Shown piece after piece: positions 16,567 to 25,093 of a DNA stretch of 39,852 nucleotides. The translations under genes and the position numbers were made by a program. The stretch is taken from contig CALEKA010000009.1 of assembly GCA_937898715.1 (NCBI GenBank), positions 1 through 39,852 on the forward strand. Direction: 5' to 3'. The first letter of the stretch is position 1. Every line of letters starts with the position of its first letter. Source of the DNA: an uncultured Prevotella sp. GTDB lineage: Bacteria > Bacteroidota > Bacteroidia > Bacteroidales > Bacteroidaceae. The notes below the pieces were generated by a model. It made no database searches. It worked only from the letters and a program-made list of their open reading frames with translations, and was not told where the DNA came from.

Positions 16567-17961
16567 TTAATGCACGCCCTGATACTTGCATCGACTGATG
16601 GGCAGTCCACAGGTGCTGCAGAGTTTCTCTCTTTTGCCGTGAGATGACGAAGCGGGAGTGGCTGCCGATGGAGAAGGCTTGGGCTGAGCCACGGGGTGCT
16701 TGCCACGATAGCTACATTCAGCCACGTCGCGTCCACAGGTGGAGCAACGTGTGCGATGATCGAATCGGTAAGAGAGTTCTCCGCGATAGATCACTAAACC
16801 CTCGCTCTCGACGATGGCAGTGAAGCTCTGCTGCGACCGGCGGGGAGAGACTTCGAATGTGAAGCTCTGCTCGTGTGCCTTAAACTGGAATGGATTGCCG
16901 TTCTCGTCGAGCAGATGCACTTGTAGCGACTTGCCCACCCATGCTTCGGGCACAGAGAGTGAGAGCTGGCAAGCGGCGGTTGAGCCATAATACTTCACCG
17001 GCGAGGAATTGCCTACGGGGTAGAGCCGTTCGCCCTCTACATAGCGCAATATGCCCATGCCCGACGATGTACGCACCACGGCATAGCCATCGCGAAAGTC
17101 TGTGGCAGAAAGAAACTGCGGAGGGAGTACGTCGTTGCCGTCGGCCTGATAGCCCAACAATCCGTCTGTGCTCACAGGCGAGAGGCCCTTCACGCCTTCA
17201 GCGAGCGAGGGAGAAGTGGGCAATGTGCGCGTTTGCCCCGTGAGGCTACTGAGGCGATAGAGATAATCAAACGAACGATTTCCTGAGGGCAACTTCGTTT
17301 TCTCACAGACGCCTCCACGCTGCGTATTGTACACATAGAATTGGCCATCCGTGTCCCATACGTACACCTGCCCCTTGTAGGCATTCGTTCCACCATAGAG
17401 TTCGCCCACGGTGCTGAAGCGAAACTGCACTTCGGTGCCGTTCTTATCGATGAGGCCATAAGCTTTCTTACGAAACACGGCAGCATAGCCTTCGCTGAAG
17501 GGCTTAATGCGGTCAAATCGTCCGTCGAAACCTACCACTTCCTGTCCAGCCACATCGACGTAGCCGAGGCGGCCTTTCTCATTGCTTACAGAGAGAAGTC
17601 CGTCGGAGAAGAAGGCTTGTCCTTGCAGAGTGAAGTAAGTATGGGCGAAACGATGATACAAACCATTCTCATCGATACAGCCCGCCACGCGCTCTCCCTT
17701 GGGAGTAGCCTGGAGGAGCAAGGCTTTGCCCTCGTAGAATGGTGTCAGAGCGCTATTCTCACAAGCTGCCACCATCTCGCCACTACTATTCATGAGTCCT
17801 ACTCGCCCATCCTTCACGAGCTTGAACAATCCCTTACCCAGATAAGCACAATCGGAATACGAAGCAGGCGGCATGAGCCACACAGCCGTTTGTGCTACAG
17901 AGGGAAGTGGCAGAGAGAGGGCGAGGAGGAGAATGTACTTAGATATCTTACAGCGTAACAT
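16567..17961 (-). CDS. Secreted WG-repeat-like protein with two C-terminal CCCH motifs
   Basis: 464 aa. Signal peptide about 1-23 ('LPLPSVAQ'). The body (about 30-300) contains WG/KWG-like repeats, for example 'LFKLVKDGRVGLMNSSGEMV', 'NEKGRLGYVDVAGQEVV' and 'RKKAYGLIDKNGTEV'. These folds are usually beta-propeller-like or open solenoid. The last 60 residues contain two copies of C-x2-C-x6-C-x5-H ('CSTCGRDVAECSYRGKH' and 'CSTCGLPISRCKYQGVH'). The second copy ends exactly at the protein's C-terminus. A structural zinc site is inferred. This is the last gene of the signalling operon, 7 bp after the PP2C gene. Its role is unknown. Confidence 0.8.
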   Translation of the reverse strand: MLRCKISKYILLLALSLPLPSVAQTAVWLMPPASYSDCAYLGKGLFKLVKDGRVGLMNSSGEMVAACENSALTPFYEGKALLLQATPKGERVAGCIDENGLYHRFAHTYFTLQGQAFFSDGLLSVSNEKGRLGYVDVAGQEVVGFDGRFDRIKPFSEGYAAVFRKKAYGLIDKNGTEVQFRFSTVGELYGGTNAYKGQVYVWDTDGQFYVYNTQRGGVCEKTKLPSGNRSFDYLYRLSSLTGQTRTLPTSPSLAEGVKGLSPVSTDGLLGYQADGNDVLPPQFLSATDFRDGYAVVRTSSGMGILRYVEGERLYPVGNSSPVKYYGSTAACQLSLSVPEAWVGKSLQVHLLDENGNPFQFKAHEQSFTFEVSPRRSQQSFTAIVESEGLVIYRGELSYRFDHRTRCSTCGRDVAECSYRGKHPVAQPKPSPSAATPASSSHGKREKLCSTCGLPISRCKYQGVH

Positions 17962-17968
17962 GATGCTT

Positions 17969-19429
17969 TTAGTGTGTGGGATGATTTTTATGGGTTTCGA
18001 CGAGGCGATCGAGTTCTTGCTGCAAATGTTCCACTACCCGACGTCCTCGGTCGATAATGACAAAGTGTCCATCGGTGGGACGCACCTTCTTAAGGTAGCC
18101 CTTATAGCGCTCAGCATAGAGATAGACTTGTTCCACACTGCCGCGACGCAACGTGCTGCGTTCTTTCAGAGAATCACACGTATTGCGGAGATCGCGGAGC
18201 CGGCTGCAGATGTCCTCAGCCAACTGGTCGCTACGCTTCACGGCCTCATCTTGCTTTTCACACTTCAGATCACGCAGATTTCTCACATTGCGCCTTATCT
18301 CTTCGAGCATTTGCACTTCGTGAGAATGAGGCAGACGAGAGGCAGACGATGTGGTTTCGGGGGGGCTATCATCTCCGTGTGCCGTACGTGAAGTATCGGC
18401 CGAGGTGGATGCATTTCCGAAGCTGTCAGCCGACGATGAGGGCAGAGCATCTTCGGGTGTGAACAGCCGCGAAGGGGAATTGCCACCTGACGAGGGGAGC
18501 TCTGATCCTGCGCCTACGCCTGCTCCACGAATAATCGTAGGAGCAGAAGAGCACTGCCATGCGACTATGCATCCTCCTGCCAAGAGCATCAGTAGCACTA
18601 CCGACAGGGGCACAAGCCATCGTGGCTGCAAAAGTCTGACGGAGAGGGGATCTCGCAGCGTAGATGCCGCACGGACGTCGATCACGGCAAAGGTGTGATT
18701 GTCGTGATGACCGCCTTGGCTGAAGCCTAAGCGGTCTATCTCATCGGCCATGCGAGGCATATCCTCGTTGAGCTTGACTAATGACTTGAAGCGCTTCAAG
18801 AGCTGACGCTGCTCCATCATGCCCCATACGCCATCGGTGCAAAGCACGAATCGGTCGCCAGGACTATAGGGCACTTCATCAACTTCGGGTTGTGAATTGC
18901 TCACCGAACCAAGTCCTCGGGTGATCAGATTGGACTGGGGCGACGTGCGTGCCTGCTCTTCGGTCAGTGCTCGCTTACTCACCAGTTCGCCTACGAGAGA
19001 GTGGTCGCGTGTGCGGAAGACCATTCGTCCGCGGTGCAGACGATAACAACGACTATCGCCAGCATGCGCTATAATGGCGGACGACTTTCGGAGTAAGATG
19101 GCTACGAAGGTAGAACCCATTCCAGCAAGACGCGGCTCGGCGTGCATGCGGTTCTTCAGAGCGAGGTCGGCTGCTTGAGCTGCTCGCTTGAAAGCTTCCT
19201 GGGCTGGGACCTGCGGGGGCATCTGCTGCAGTGTGCGGATGATTTCCGTCTTGGCGATGAGCGAAGCCGTTTTCCCGCCAGGTCCTCCTCCCATACCATC
19301 ACATACTACGAGGAGAAAGCCTTGCGGGGTTTCGGCATAGCCAGCGTCGTCTTGATTTTCGGCTCTTCCGCCCTGTCGAGACTCAATAAAGCCCATTAGC
19401 GGGAAGAGGTCTGAGGAGATCTTTACCAT
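17969..19429 (-). CDS. Transmembrane PP2C-type Ser/Thr phosphatase
   Basis: 486 aa. The PP2C domain (about 12-255) has the metal-binding residues 'ENQDD' (24-28), 'DGMGG' (Asp 44), 'AGDSR' (Asp 125), 'LCTDGVWG' (Asp 199) and the final 'HDNHT' (Asp 243). A membrane helix (about 271-291) follows, so the catalytic domain is cytoplasmic and about 195 residues lie outside. That outer part begins with a Ser/Pro/Gly-rich linker and ends in a helical region (about 385-486). Its job should be to remove phosphate from threonines made by the operon's kinases. It shares the 'GGGPGGKTAS' loop with the second PP2C at 23952, so the pair arose by duplication. Outer domain: function unknown. Confidence 0.92.
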   Translation of the reverse strand: MVKISSDLFPLMGFIESRQGGRAENQDDAGYAETPQGFLLVVCDGMGGGPGGKTASLIAKTEIIRTLQQMPPQVPAQEAFKRAAQAADLALKNRMHAEPRLAGMGSTFVAILLRKSSAIIAHAGDSRCYRLHRGRMVFRTRDHSLVGELVSKRALTEEQARTSPQSNLITRGLGSVSNSQPEVDEVPYSPGDRFVLCTDGVWGMMEQRQLLKRFKSLVKLNEDMPRMADEIDRLGFSQGGHHDNHTFAVIDVRAASTLRDPLSVRLLQPRWLVPLSVVLLMLLAGGCIVAWQCSSAPTIIRGAGVGAGSELPSSGGNSPSRLFTPEDALPSSSADSFGNASTSADTSRTAHGDDSPPETTSSASRLPHSHEVQMLEEIRRNVRNLRDLKCEKQDEAVKRSDQLAEDICSRLRDLRNTCDSLKERSTLRRGSVEQVYLYAERYKGYLKKVRPTDGHFVIIDRGRRVVEHLQQELDRLVETHKNHPTH

Positions 19430-19496
19430 GGAGTGATGATATGAGAGGAGTGAATTAATAGAAATATTAGAGGAGATCTGTAATCTCTGTAAATCC

Positions 19497-20174
19497 TTAA
19501 ATACTGCTCAGAATGGCTGCTCCGAGCACAAAGTAGAAGATAAGTACGAGGAGCAAGACGGCAAGATTGAGGCAGAAGATGATAAGCCCTGCCGTGTTCC
19601 ATCCCTTCTGTGCCGAGGCATAAGATTCGAGACTACTCCACTGCTTGTTTTGCCATGCCCAACGGCTACCATAAATACCGAAGATAATGTTGGGAATCGG
19701 TGCCAACCATCCTAAGAAGATACCTACAAAGATGGCCCACCAGCAGCCATTGAAGAATCCCCAAATGGGGTAAAGCATGAATGCGCCCCAACTCCATTTG
19801 TTCACATCTACGGGATCGGACGATGCGGCTTCTTCTGCCATGCGGAAGTTGGCTGGCTGTGTGCCTCCCGTATTCAATGGCTCTGATGGTCTATAAGGAG
19901 AGGCTTGCTGGGGCGGGAAATAATAGTCTATTTGGTTCCAATTGAGCTGATACTGACCTGCGAGCATGATGATGTCGCCACGGCGTATAGGCACTGCGCG
20001 TTGGTGGATGCGCTGATTATTGATCATCGTGCCATTGGTACTGGTGTCGCGAAACATCAGCTGCCGTCCGTCATAGTAGATTACGGCATGGTGGCTACTG
20101 GCATATTTGCAATTGGGGTCGAGGTAGATATCGCAATCTTTCGAACGCCCTACGGTGATTTCACGTGTGTTCAT
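19497..20174 (-). CDS. FHA-domain membrane protein
   Basis: 225 aa. An N-terminal FHA domain (about 5-78) shows the canonical residues: 'VGRSKDCDI', 'SSHHA' (Ser and His that bind phosphothreonine) and 'TNGTMINNQRI'. A polar linker (about 85-125) leads to three hydrophobic segments (about 128-145, 147-168 and 194-222) around 'GWLAPIPNIIFGIYGSRWAW', which resemble small bacterial membrane modules of the DUF2628/DUF4190 kind. The FHA domain is cytoplasmic and should dock a phosphothreonine protein to the membrane. The gene lies between two secreted or membrane partners in the operon. Confidence 0.88.
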   Translation of the reverse strand: MNTREITVGRSKDCDIYLDPNCKYASSHHAVIYYDGRQLMFRDTSTNGTMINNQRIHQRAVPIRRGDIIMLAGQYQLNWNQIDYYFPPQQASPYRPSEPLNTGGTQPANFRMAEEAASSDPVDVNKWSWGAFMLYPIWGFFNGCWWAIFVGIFLGWLAPIPNIIFGIYGSRWAWQNKQWSSLESYASAQKGWNTAGLIIFCLNLAVLLLVLIFYFVLGAAILSSI

Positions 20175-20253
20175 AATATCTGTGAAGAGAGTTTCTATGG
20201 ATTAAAGAAGCGGGAGGAGCAAGCCTATCGGAAGATGGTCCTCCCCTCGCCTA

Positions 20254-21507
20254 TCATTTTACTTCTACAAAAAAGGCTTTGCGGTCCTTCGCATTGAAGA
20301 GTGCATAACAACCGTTTGAAGGCAGACTGAAAGTGAGTCGGCGAGTGCCGTTCACGCTGCATTCAGAGCTCTTAGGACGGATGGATTGCGTAGCCAGATT
20401 CTTATAGGTGAATTGGTAGCTTACCGTCTTACGTCCCTCCATGCGTGTGAGTTTAATAAGTTGCATCTCGGGCAGACTTGCAAAATATTCGTCATTGAGT
20501 TCTACTGCCAGTTCTGCACCATTAGCACCGCGTGGCAACTCTATGACCACTTGCTTGATGCTATCCTGCACGATGCTCACAGCATTGTCGGCCTCGGTCA
20601 TTGTCTTGCAAGCGGCTTGGTGGCGGTTGAGGAAGAGTAAGCCCTTTTCCACCACAAAGTCCTTCAGGGGCTTGTAGCCGTCGGCATTTTCAGCACGAAG
20701 ATTTTCCTCCACTTCGCTCATCTTGACCTTACGCTGAGAGCCGTCTTTGGTCTTCACAGTGAGGGTGCTCTTATCGCCATCGTAGACTTGCTCCACGATG
20801 TAGCCTTCGATGATTTCGCCGCTACGTAGCTTCACGTGGTCGATCGTAGGACATTGTTCGAAGAAGTCTTGCTTATCATTGATGGCAAAAGAACGCGTTT
20901 TGACTACGTCGTCAACGGCGAAAGTGTGCTTCACGCCCTGCTGATCGTAGAGACTGAGAGAGGATGCTGTCTCTTCAGCATATTGTCCCTCAAAGTTGGT
21001 TCCATCAGAGAGATCGTAGCGCACGTTGATGCCCGATAGGTCGAGTTTAGAGCGGCGGTCGGCTTGTACAGCACTCACGTCTTCCCAACGAATGGTATGC
21101 GTGGCTGGTTGCATGGAGAGGAAGGTCACATGATAGCCTTTCTCTGTGAGGCATACGCCCTTGTACTGGGTGGTCGTGGTGGAATCGGTTACGCTGACGT
21201 CGGCAAGCTTCAGTAGCGATACTCCGCCCTCTTTGACAAGGGCTTGATTGTCTCGTGCCCACTGTGCCCACTCTTTACTGAGGTCGGACTCGGCCTTGGT
21301 GTATTCGCGCAGTATCTTGACTTGCTTACCAGGCAGACTGATGAGAGAGCGGTCGGCGCTTATGGTCATGTTGCCCTCAGTATTTTGCTTCACGATGAAT
21401 CCGTAGTAGACGGATCCATTCTTCATACAAAACTTCTGCACCACTACGGCGCGCATCAGTCCATAACTTGAAGCCAGGAGCATACAGAGCAATGCAAGTT
21501 TTTTCAT
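20254..21507 (-). CDS. Secreted protein with small repeated beta-units, unknown function
   Basis: 417 aa. Signal peptide about 1-20. I do not recognise a family. Three segments share a pattern like small Sm/SH3-like barrels: 'MKNGSVYYGFIVKQNTEGNMT' region (about 28-60), 'LSDGTNFEGQYAEETASSL' region (about 166-205) and 'LRSGEIIEGYIVEQVYDGD' region (about 227-268). Each has (K/S)-x-G-x-x-x-x-G followed by a strand and a 'V..(D/S)V' turn. The C-terminal third (about 320-417) looks like a separate beta-sandwich. It is embedded in the signalling operon between an FHA membrane protein and the FHA-protease, so it may be a partner or substrate outside the membrane (inference). Confidence 0.65.
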   Translation of the reverse strand: MKKLALLCMLLASSYGLMRAVVVQKFCMKNGSVYYGFIVKQNTEGNMTISADRSLISLPGKQVKILREYTKAESDLSKEWAQWARDNQALVKEGGVSLLKLADVSVTDSTTTTQYKGVCLTEKGYHVTFLSMQPATHTIRWEDVSAVQADRRSKLDLSGINVRYDLSDGTNFEGQYAEETASSLSLYDQQGVKHTFAVDDVVKTRSFAINDKQDFFEQCPTIDHVKLRSGEIIEGYIVEQVYDGDKSTLTVKTKDGSQRKVKMSEVEENLRAENADGYKPLKDFVVEKGLLFLNRHQAACKTMTEADNAVSIVQDSIKQVVIELPRGANGAELAVELNDEYFASLPEMQLIKLTRMEGRKTVSYQFTYKNLATQSIRPKSSECSVNGTRRLTFSLPSNGCYALFNAKDRKAFFVEVK

Positions 21508-21604
21508 AGCTTACGTTGTTTATGGGTGAAAGGAAACTGCCGCGGATGGACAAGAAAGATGGATCACAGTATACTACCATCCACGAGCAGTTTGCTTATC
21601 TACT

Positions 21605-23143
21605 TTATTTTACGGTATGCGGACTTTCAAGGAGTTCCTTGATATACTTGGCCTTGATGCCCCAAGTGAAGTTCTTCTGATCGGTAGTGGCATTGAGAAT
21701 GCCCACAAGCATGCCCTTCTCATTGAAGATTGGAGAGCCACTTGCGCCACCTGCCGTAGTGGCATCAAACATGAAACTAAATTCGTTAGACTCTCGGCTG
21801 ATGCGACCACCATGGCAAAGCGACTGCATGCCTTTCTCGCTCTTCGAATCCTGAAGCGTTGTGGGGGCGGGGAATCCTATGGTATAGAGTTGTCGGCCGG
21901 TCTCAATGCAATCTTCTGCTACGTCCATAGAATCTTTCACGTTGACGAAAGTGCACTTCGAATTGGGAAGTTCCATGCGCTCGCTCTGGATGAGAGCTAC
22001 GTCCTTATCCAGGTCATCACCGCCTGAGAGGAGTTTGCACTTGATCGCATTCTCTTCACTAAAATAGCGGCCTTGAGGCACGAGGAGTATACCATCGCTC
22101 ACGCCCGTCACCTTCACCTGTGAAATGTAGGCAGAGATTCCCTCGGGAGCTACACCATTGATGGTACGAATCACAGCACGAGCCTCAGCAGCCTGGGCGA
22201 TGATGCGCTTTACATAGTTTTCGATGTTTTCGATCATGTCCTGATGTACCAGCCAGGGCTTTGCCACATGGAGATTGGTGAGCAACTGTCCGTCGTTGGA
22301 GATGAAGAATCCTGTACCAAAGTACATGCAGTACTGCATACGATCTTCGGGCGAAAGACTTTCCAAGTCTACTATCTTCTCATTTCCCTTACCATCAGTC
22401 ACAAACATAAATTTAGTGGGGATGTTGAAATAGCGAAGGTCGAGATCGCCCGCCGATACCTCATAATGGTAAGTGCCTACGAGCATCACCACGGAGTTTT
22501 TGAAACGTGTATTGGTCTCTTCCATAGAGTAGGTCTTGCCCGTATTCATATATTTATACGCGCCAAAGCCTACACCGCATACGATGAGCAAGGCTGCTGC
22601 CACCGCCAATACTGCCTTCCATGCGCCCTTGGGCCAAGGAAGCGAACTGAGGTCGACAGGCACTCCGCCACACACCACCTGACTTCCTTTCTTCAGCTGC
22701 GTAGGCTGGTTCTGAGGGATTCTTACGCCATTCACGGTAGTACCGTTCTTGCTATGATCGATAATGAAGAACTTACCATCACGCGAGAGCTTTATCGTAG
22801 CATGATAGCGGCTTACGGTGTTTCCCTTGATCTGAATATCGTTGTTGAAATGGCTACCAATAGACCATATTCCCTTAAAGTTGGTATTATCCTCGGGCAT
22901 GGGCACTTGGCTCCACTGCAGCTCTACATCGGCAAAGCGCACAGCGTCGCCACGACGGATATTAACGGGCGTTCCGGGCTTTATGGGGCGGTTCATCACA
23001 AAGGTGCCATTGTGGCTGCCTTTGTCTTCGAGCGAAATGTCGCCATTGTTGAGCAAAGTAATCTCTGCATGAAGGGCACTTACTTTATCGCTGTGCAGTA
23101 CGATGTCGCATGAAGCATCGCGACCTATTTTCAAGAGTCTCAT
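21605..23143 (-). CDS. FHA-FHA-transmembrane-trypsin-like serine protease
   Basis: 512 aa. Two FHA domains: about 1-78 ('KIGRDASCDI', 'SALHAEITL', 'SHNGTFVMN') and about 90-165 ('IGSHFNNDI', 'VSRYHATIKL', 'SKNGTTVNG'). A membrane helix follows at about 175-198. The outer half is a trypsin/HtrA-like protease domain with 'LLTNLHVAKP' (His 292), 'LDKDVALIQ' (Asp 381) and 'TAGGASGSPIF' (Ser 468), so the catalytic triad looks intact. There is no PDZ domain. Phosphothreonine recognition in the cytoplasm is thus physically joined to a protease on the outer side of the inner membrane. The operon context (kinases, phosphatases) suggests that phosphorylation controls protease clustering or activity, which is inference. 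Confidence 0.9.
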   Translation of the reverse strand: MRLLKIGRDASCDIVLHSDKVSALHAEITLLNNGDISLEDKGSHNGTFVMNRPIKPGTPVNIRRGDAVRFADVELQWSQVPMPEDNTNFKGIWSIGSHFNNDIQIKGNTVSRYHATIKLSRDGKFFIIDHSKNGTTVNGVRIPQNQPTQLKKGSQVVCGGVPVDLSSLPWPKGAWKAVLAVAAALLIVCGVGFGAYKYMNTGKTYSMEETNTRFKNSVVMLVGTYHYEVSAGDLDLRYFNIPTKFMFVTDGKGNEKIVDLESLSPEDRMQYCMYFGTGFFISNDGQLLTNLHVAKPWLVHQDMIENIENYVKRIIAQAAEARAVIRTINGVAPEGISAYISQVKVTGVSDGILLVPQGRYFSEENAIKCKLLSGGDDLDKDVALIQSERMELPNSKCTFVNVKDSMDVAEDCIETGRQLYTIGFPAPTTLQDSKSEKGMQSLCHGGRISRESNEFSFMFDATTAGGASGSPIFNEKGMLVGILNATTDQKNFTWGIKAKYIKELLESPHTVK

Positions 23144-23176
23144 ATCGGTTGGGGTGTTTAAGGGTGAAAGGTGGGA

Positions 23177-23941
23177 TTAATGTATTCTCGTTTTTTTGTT
23201 CTGTTCTGAAGTAGGTGCGCTCTGCTGTGGCTTTGCGTTCTGCGTCTTCTGATCCTTGGATGGACTTTCCTTGGCAGACGATTTACCACCAAACTTAGTA
23301 GAAGAATTGGCTTGCTTTGCATCTTGTCCCTTTTGAGAAGGTTGCTTTTTCTCTACTGTCGACTTCGACTTTTTCTGTTTTTCAGATTCGGTCTTAGTTT
23401 TTTTTGCATCGCTTTTCTTCGAAGAGGTGGATTGCGACTTATCCTTACGATGGATCACGCCTTGATCCGCATGGTCGGCCTTTTTCTTATCTGCACTATC
23501 CATTTTCTGTTTATCTGTACTATCAGATTTTTCTTGCACAACAGAGTCTGTCGCAGCCACTGACGGCTCTTCTTCATGCGGAGTAGAAGCAGAATTTCCA
23601 CCCGAGAAGCACACTGCACACACCACACCCGCTACAATCAGCACACCTGTGGCAATTCCACTCGGCAACAGCCATCGTCTCCATGCGGGCTGAGGAATAA
23701 GATGCCAATCGAGCTTTGCCACGTGAGCAAAGGTGATACTATCTTTGCGCGTCACAGGCACTGGCACATTGGGCGAAATGCGTATACCATTGACATATGT
23801 ACCATTAAAACTGGTATCGGTTAGGGTCAGTTTCCCATTGTCGGCCACACTGATTACGGCATGCCGACGGCTTATCACATCACTATTATCATTGATAATG
23901 ATGTCACACTCCGTATCACGTCCTATGGAATATACTTTCAT
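23177..23941 (-). CDS. FHA protein with membrane helix and charged low-complexity tail
   Basis: 254 aa. FHA domain about 1-78 ('SIGRDTECDIII', 'SRRHAVISV', 'SFNGTYVNG'). Membrane helix about 90-112. The remaining 140 residues are low complexity, dominated by Lys, Ser, Asp, Gln and Thr ('DSTDKQKMDSADKKK' and similar), so they are probably disordered and outside the membrane. A Lys-rich outer tail could lie along the peptidoglycan or contact teichoic-like or LPS polymers, but that is speculation. It is translated 10 bp after the PP2C gene and 33 bp before the FHA-protease, fully within the operon. Confidence 0.88.
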   Translation of the reverse strand: MKVYSIGRDTECDIIINDNSDVISRRHAVISVADNGKLTLTDTSFNGTYVNGIRISPNVPVPVTRKDSITFAHVAKLDWHLIPQPAWRRWLLPSGIATGVLIVAGVVCAVCFSGGNSASTPHEEEPSVAATDSVVQEKSDSTDKQKMDSADKKKADHADQGVIHRKDKSQSTSSKKSDAKKTKTESEKQKKSKSTVEKKQPSQKGQDAKQANSSTKFGGKSSAKESPSKDQKTQNAKPQQSAPTSEQNKKTRIH

Positions 23942-23951
23942 AAGTTATCTG

Positions 23952-25043
23952 CTATTTGTGTGAAGCTGTATCAGTGAGCGTCTGCATCTCTTTGATAAGC
24001 TTAGTAATTTTCTCGTTTCGTTCCTTTAGGTCTGTATTCTCATTCATGAGTTTTGCCATACTATCGGCTTGCGCTTGATAAGTGCTAAGCTGGCGCTGGT
24101 GACTCACGATGGTATCTTTTAGCACTTTCACGCTATCAGCATAGCATGCCGCATCACCAGTTTTCCTCAGTTGTACGATATTACCAGCTATACTTGCAGC
24201 GGCTATGATGATCAACGTCACCATCAGAAGTTTTGCTTTCTTACTCATAGGTTGTTTCAGTTTAGAGTTGGCTTTTGTCTCCACCATGGCGATTGTTAAG
24301 TTGTCATGCCCACCGCCTTTGGAGCGTCCTTGATTGTCGATAGATGTTGCCACGTCGTCTGTCAGTGCTCCGAGCGTGGGGCGCTGATTGGTGAGAAGGC
24401 GAAGTAAGTCTCGTTCGGGCATCGTACCATGAATACCATCGGTGCAAAGCACGAATCGGTCACCCCGGCAGTAGGGCAACTCTACGACATCTACCTCAAC
24501 GTCGGGCTTAATGCCCAATGCTCGCGTTATCACATTGGATTGTGCTGATAGACGAGCCTGTTCCTCCGTAATAACACCTTGACCAACCATATCAAACACC
24601 ATGGAATGGTCGAACGTACGAAATACTTTACGATGTCCTCTCAACTGGTAGATGCGGCTATCACCCACATGGGCTGCATACGCGGCATAGGGCGTAACCC
24701 AAAGCACGGTAGCCGTCGACCCCATTCCCTTGAGATTAGGATGATTGCTTCCTGCTTGAAGTATGGACAGGTTAGCATTGCGTATGGCTTTCTTAAGTAT
24801 ATTAGGAATTTCTTCGTCGTCGGAAGCTTCAGCCACACTCCGAAGGATCTCTTTGACTGCTATTGTCGAGGCTGTTTTGCCTCCAGGCCCTCCGCCCATA
24901 CCATCGCATACGGTGACGAGATAACCTCGCGGATTCTCTTGCCATCCGTACGAGTCTTGGTTTTCAGGACGACCTCCAATGCGCGATTCGGCAAAGGCGG
25001 AAACGATTCCGTTGTCGTTGGTATAAATCTTTTGTATTTCCAT
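23952..25043 (-). CDS. Transmembrane PP2C-type phosphatase with outer coiled coil
   Basis: 363 aa. PP2C domain about 12-256: 'GGRPENQDSYG' (Asp 30), 'VCDGMGGGPGGKTAS' (Asp 48), 'VGDSRIYQL' (Asp 128), 'LCTDGIHG' (Asp 202) and 'GGHDNLT' (Asp 247). All metal-binding positions are kept. A single membrane helix (about 271-290) is followed by a short outer domain (about 300-357) with heptad-like Leu/Ile spacing, probably a coiled coil. This shorter paralogue of the PP2C at 17969 lacks the long linker and helical domain. It follows the kinase gene at 25094 by 50 bp. It probably opposes that kinase. Confidence 0.93.
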   Translation of the reverse strand: MEIQKIYTNDNGIVSAFAESRIGGRPENQDSYGWQENPRGYLVTVCDGMGGGPGGKTASTIAVKEILRSVAEASDDEEIPNILKKAIRNANLSILQAGSNHPNLKGMGSTATVLWVTPYAAYAAHVGDSRIYQLRGHRKVFRTFDHSMVFDMVGQGVITEEQARLSAQSNVITRALGIKPDVEVDVVELPYCRGDRFVLCTDGIHGTMPERDLLRLLTNQRPTLGALTDDVATSIDNQGRSKGGGHDNLTIAMVETKANSKLKQPMSKKAKLLMVTLIIIAAASIAGNIVQLRKTGDAACYADSVKVLKDTIVSHQRQLSTYQAQADSMAKLMNENTDLKERNEKITKLIKEMQTLTDTASHK

Positions 25044-25093
25044 GGGGCAATATCGTTAGGATAAGAAGGAAAACTTGTGCATGAGCATAAGAG

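Noticed and set aside
19272..19300. Walker A-like GxxxxGKT in both PP2C proteins ('GGGPGGKT')
   Set aside because: It lies within the conserved PP2C loop directly after the metal-binding DGMGG motif. There is no Walker B or P-loop fold context, so the match is coincidental.
22244..23113. 289-aa plus-strand open frame antisense to the FHA-protease
   Set aside because: It is the complement of a well-supported gene with clear domains. The translated sequence has no recognisable motif and is an effect of codon bias.
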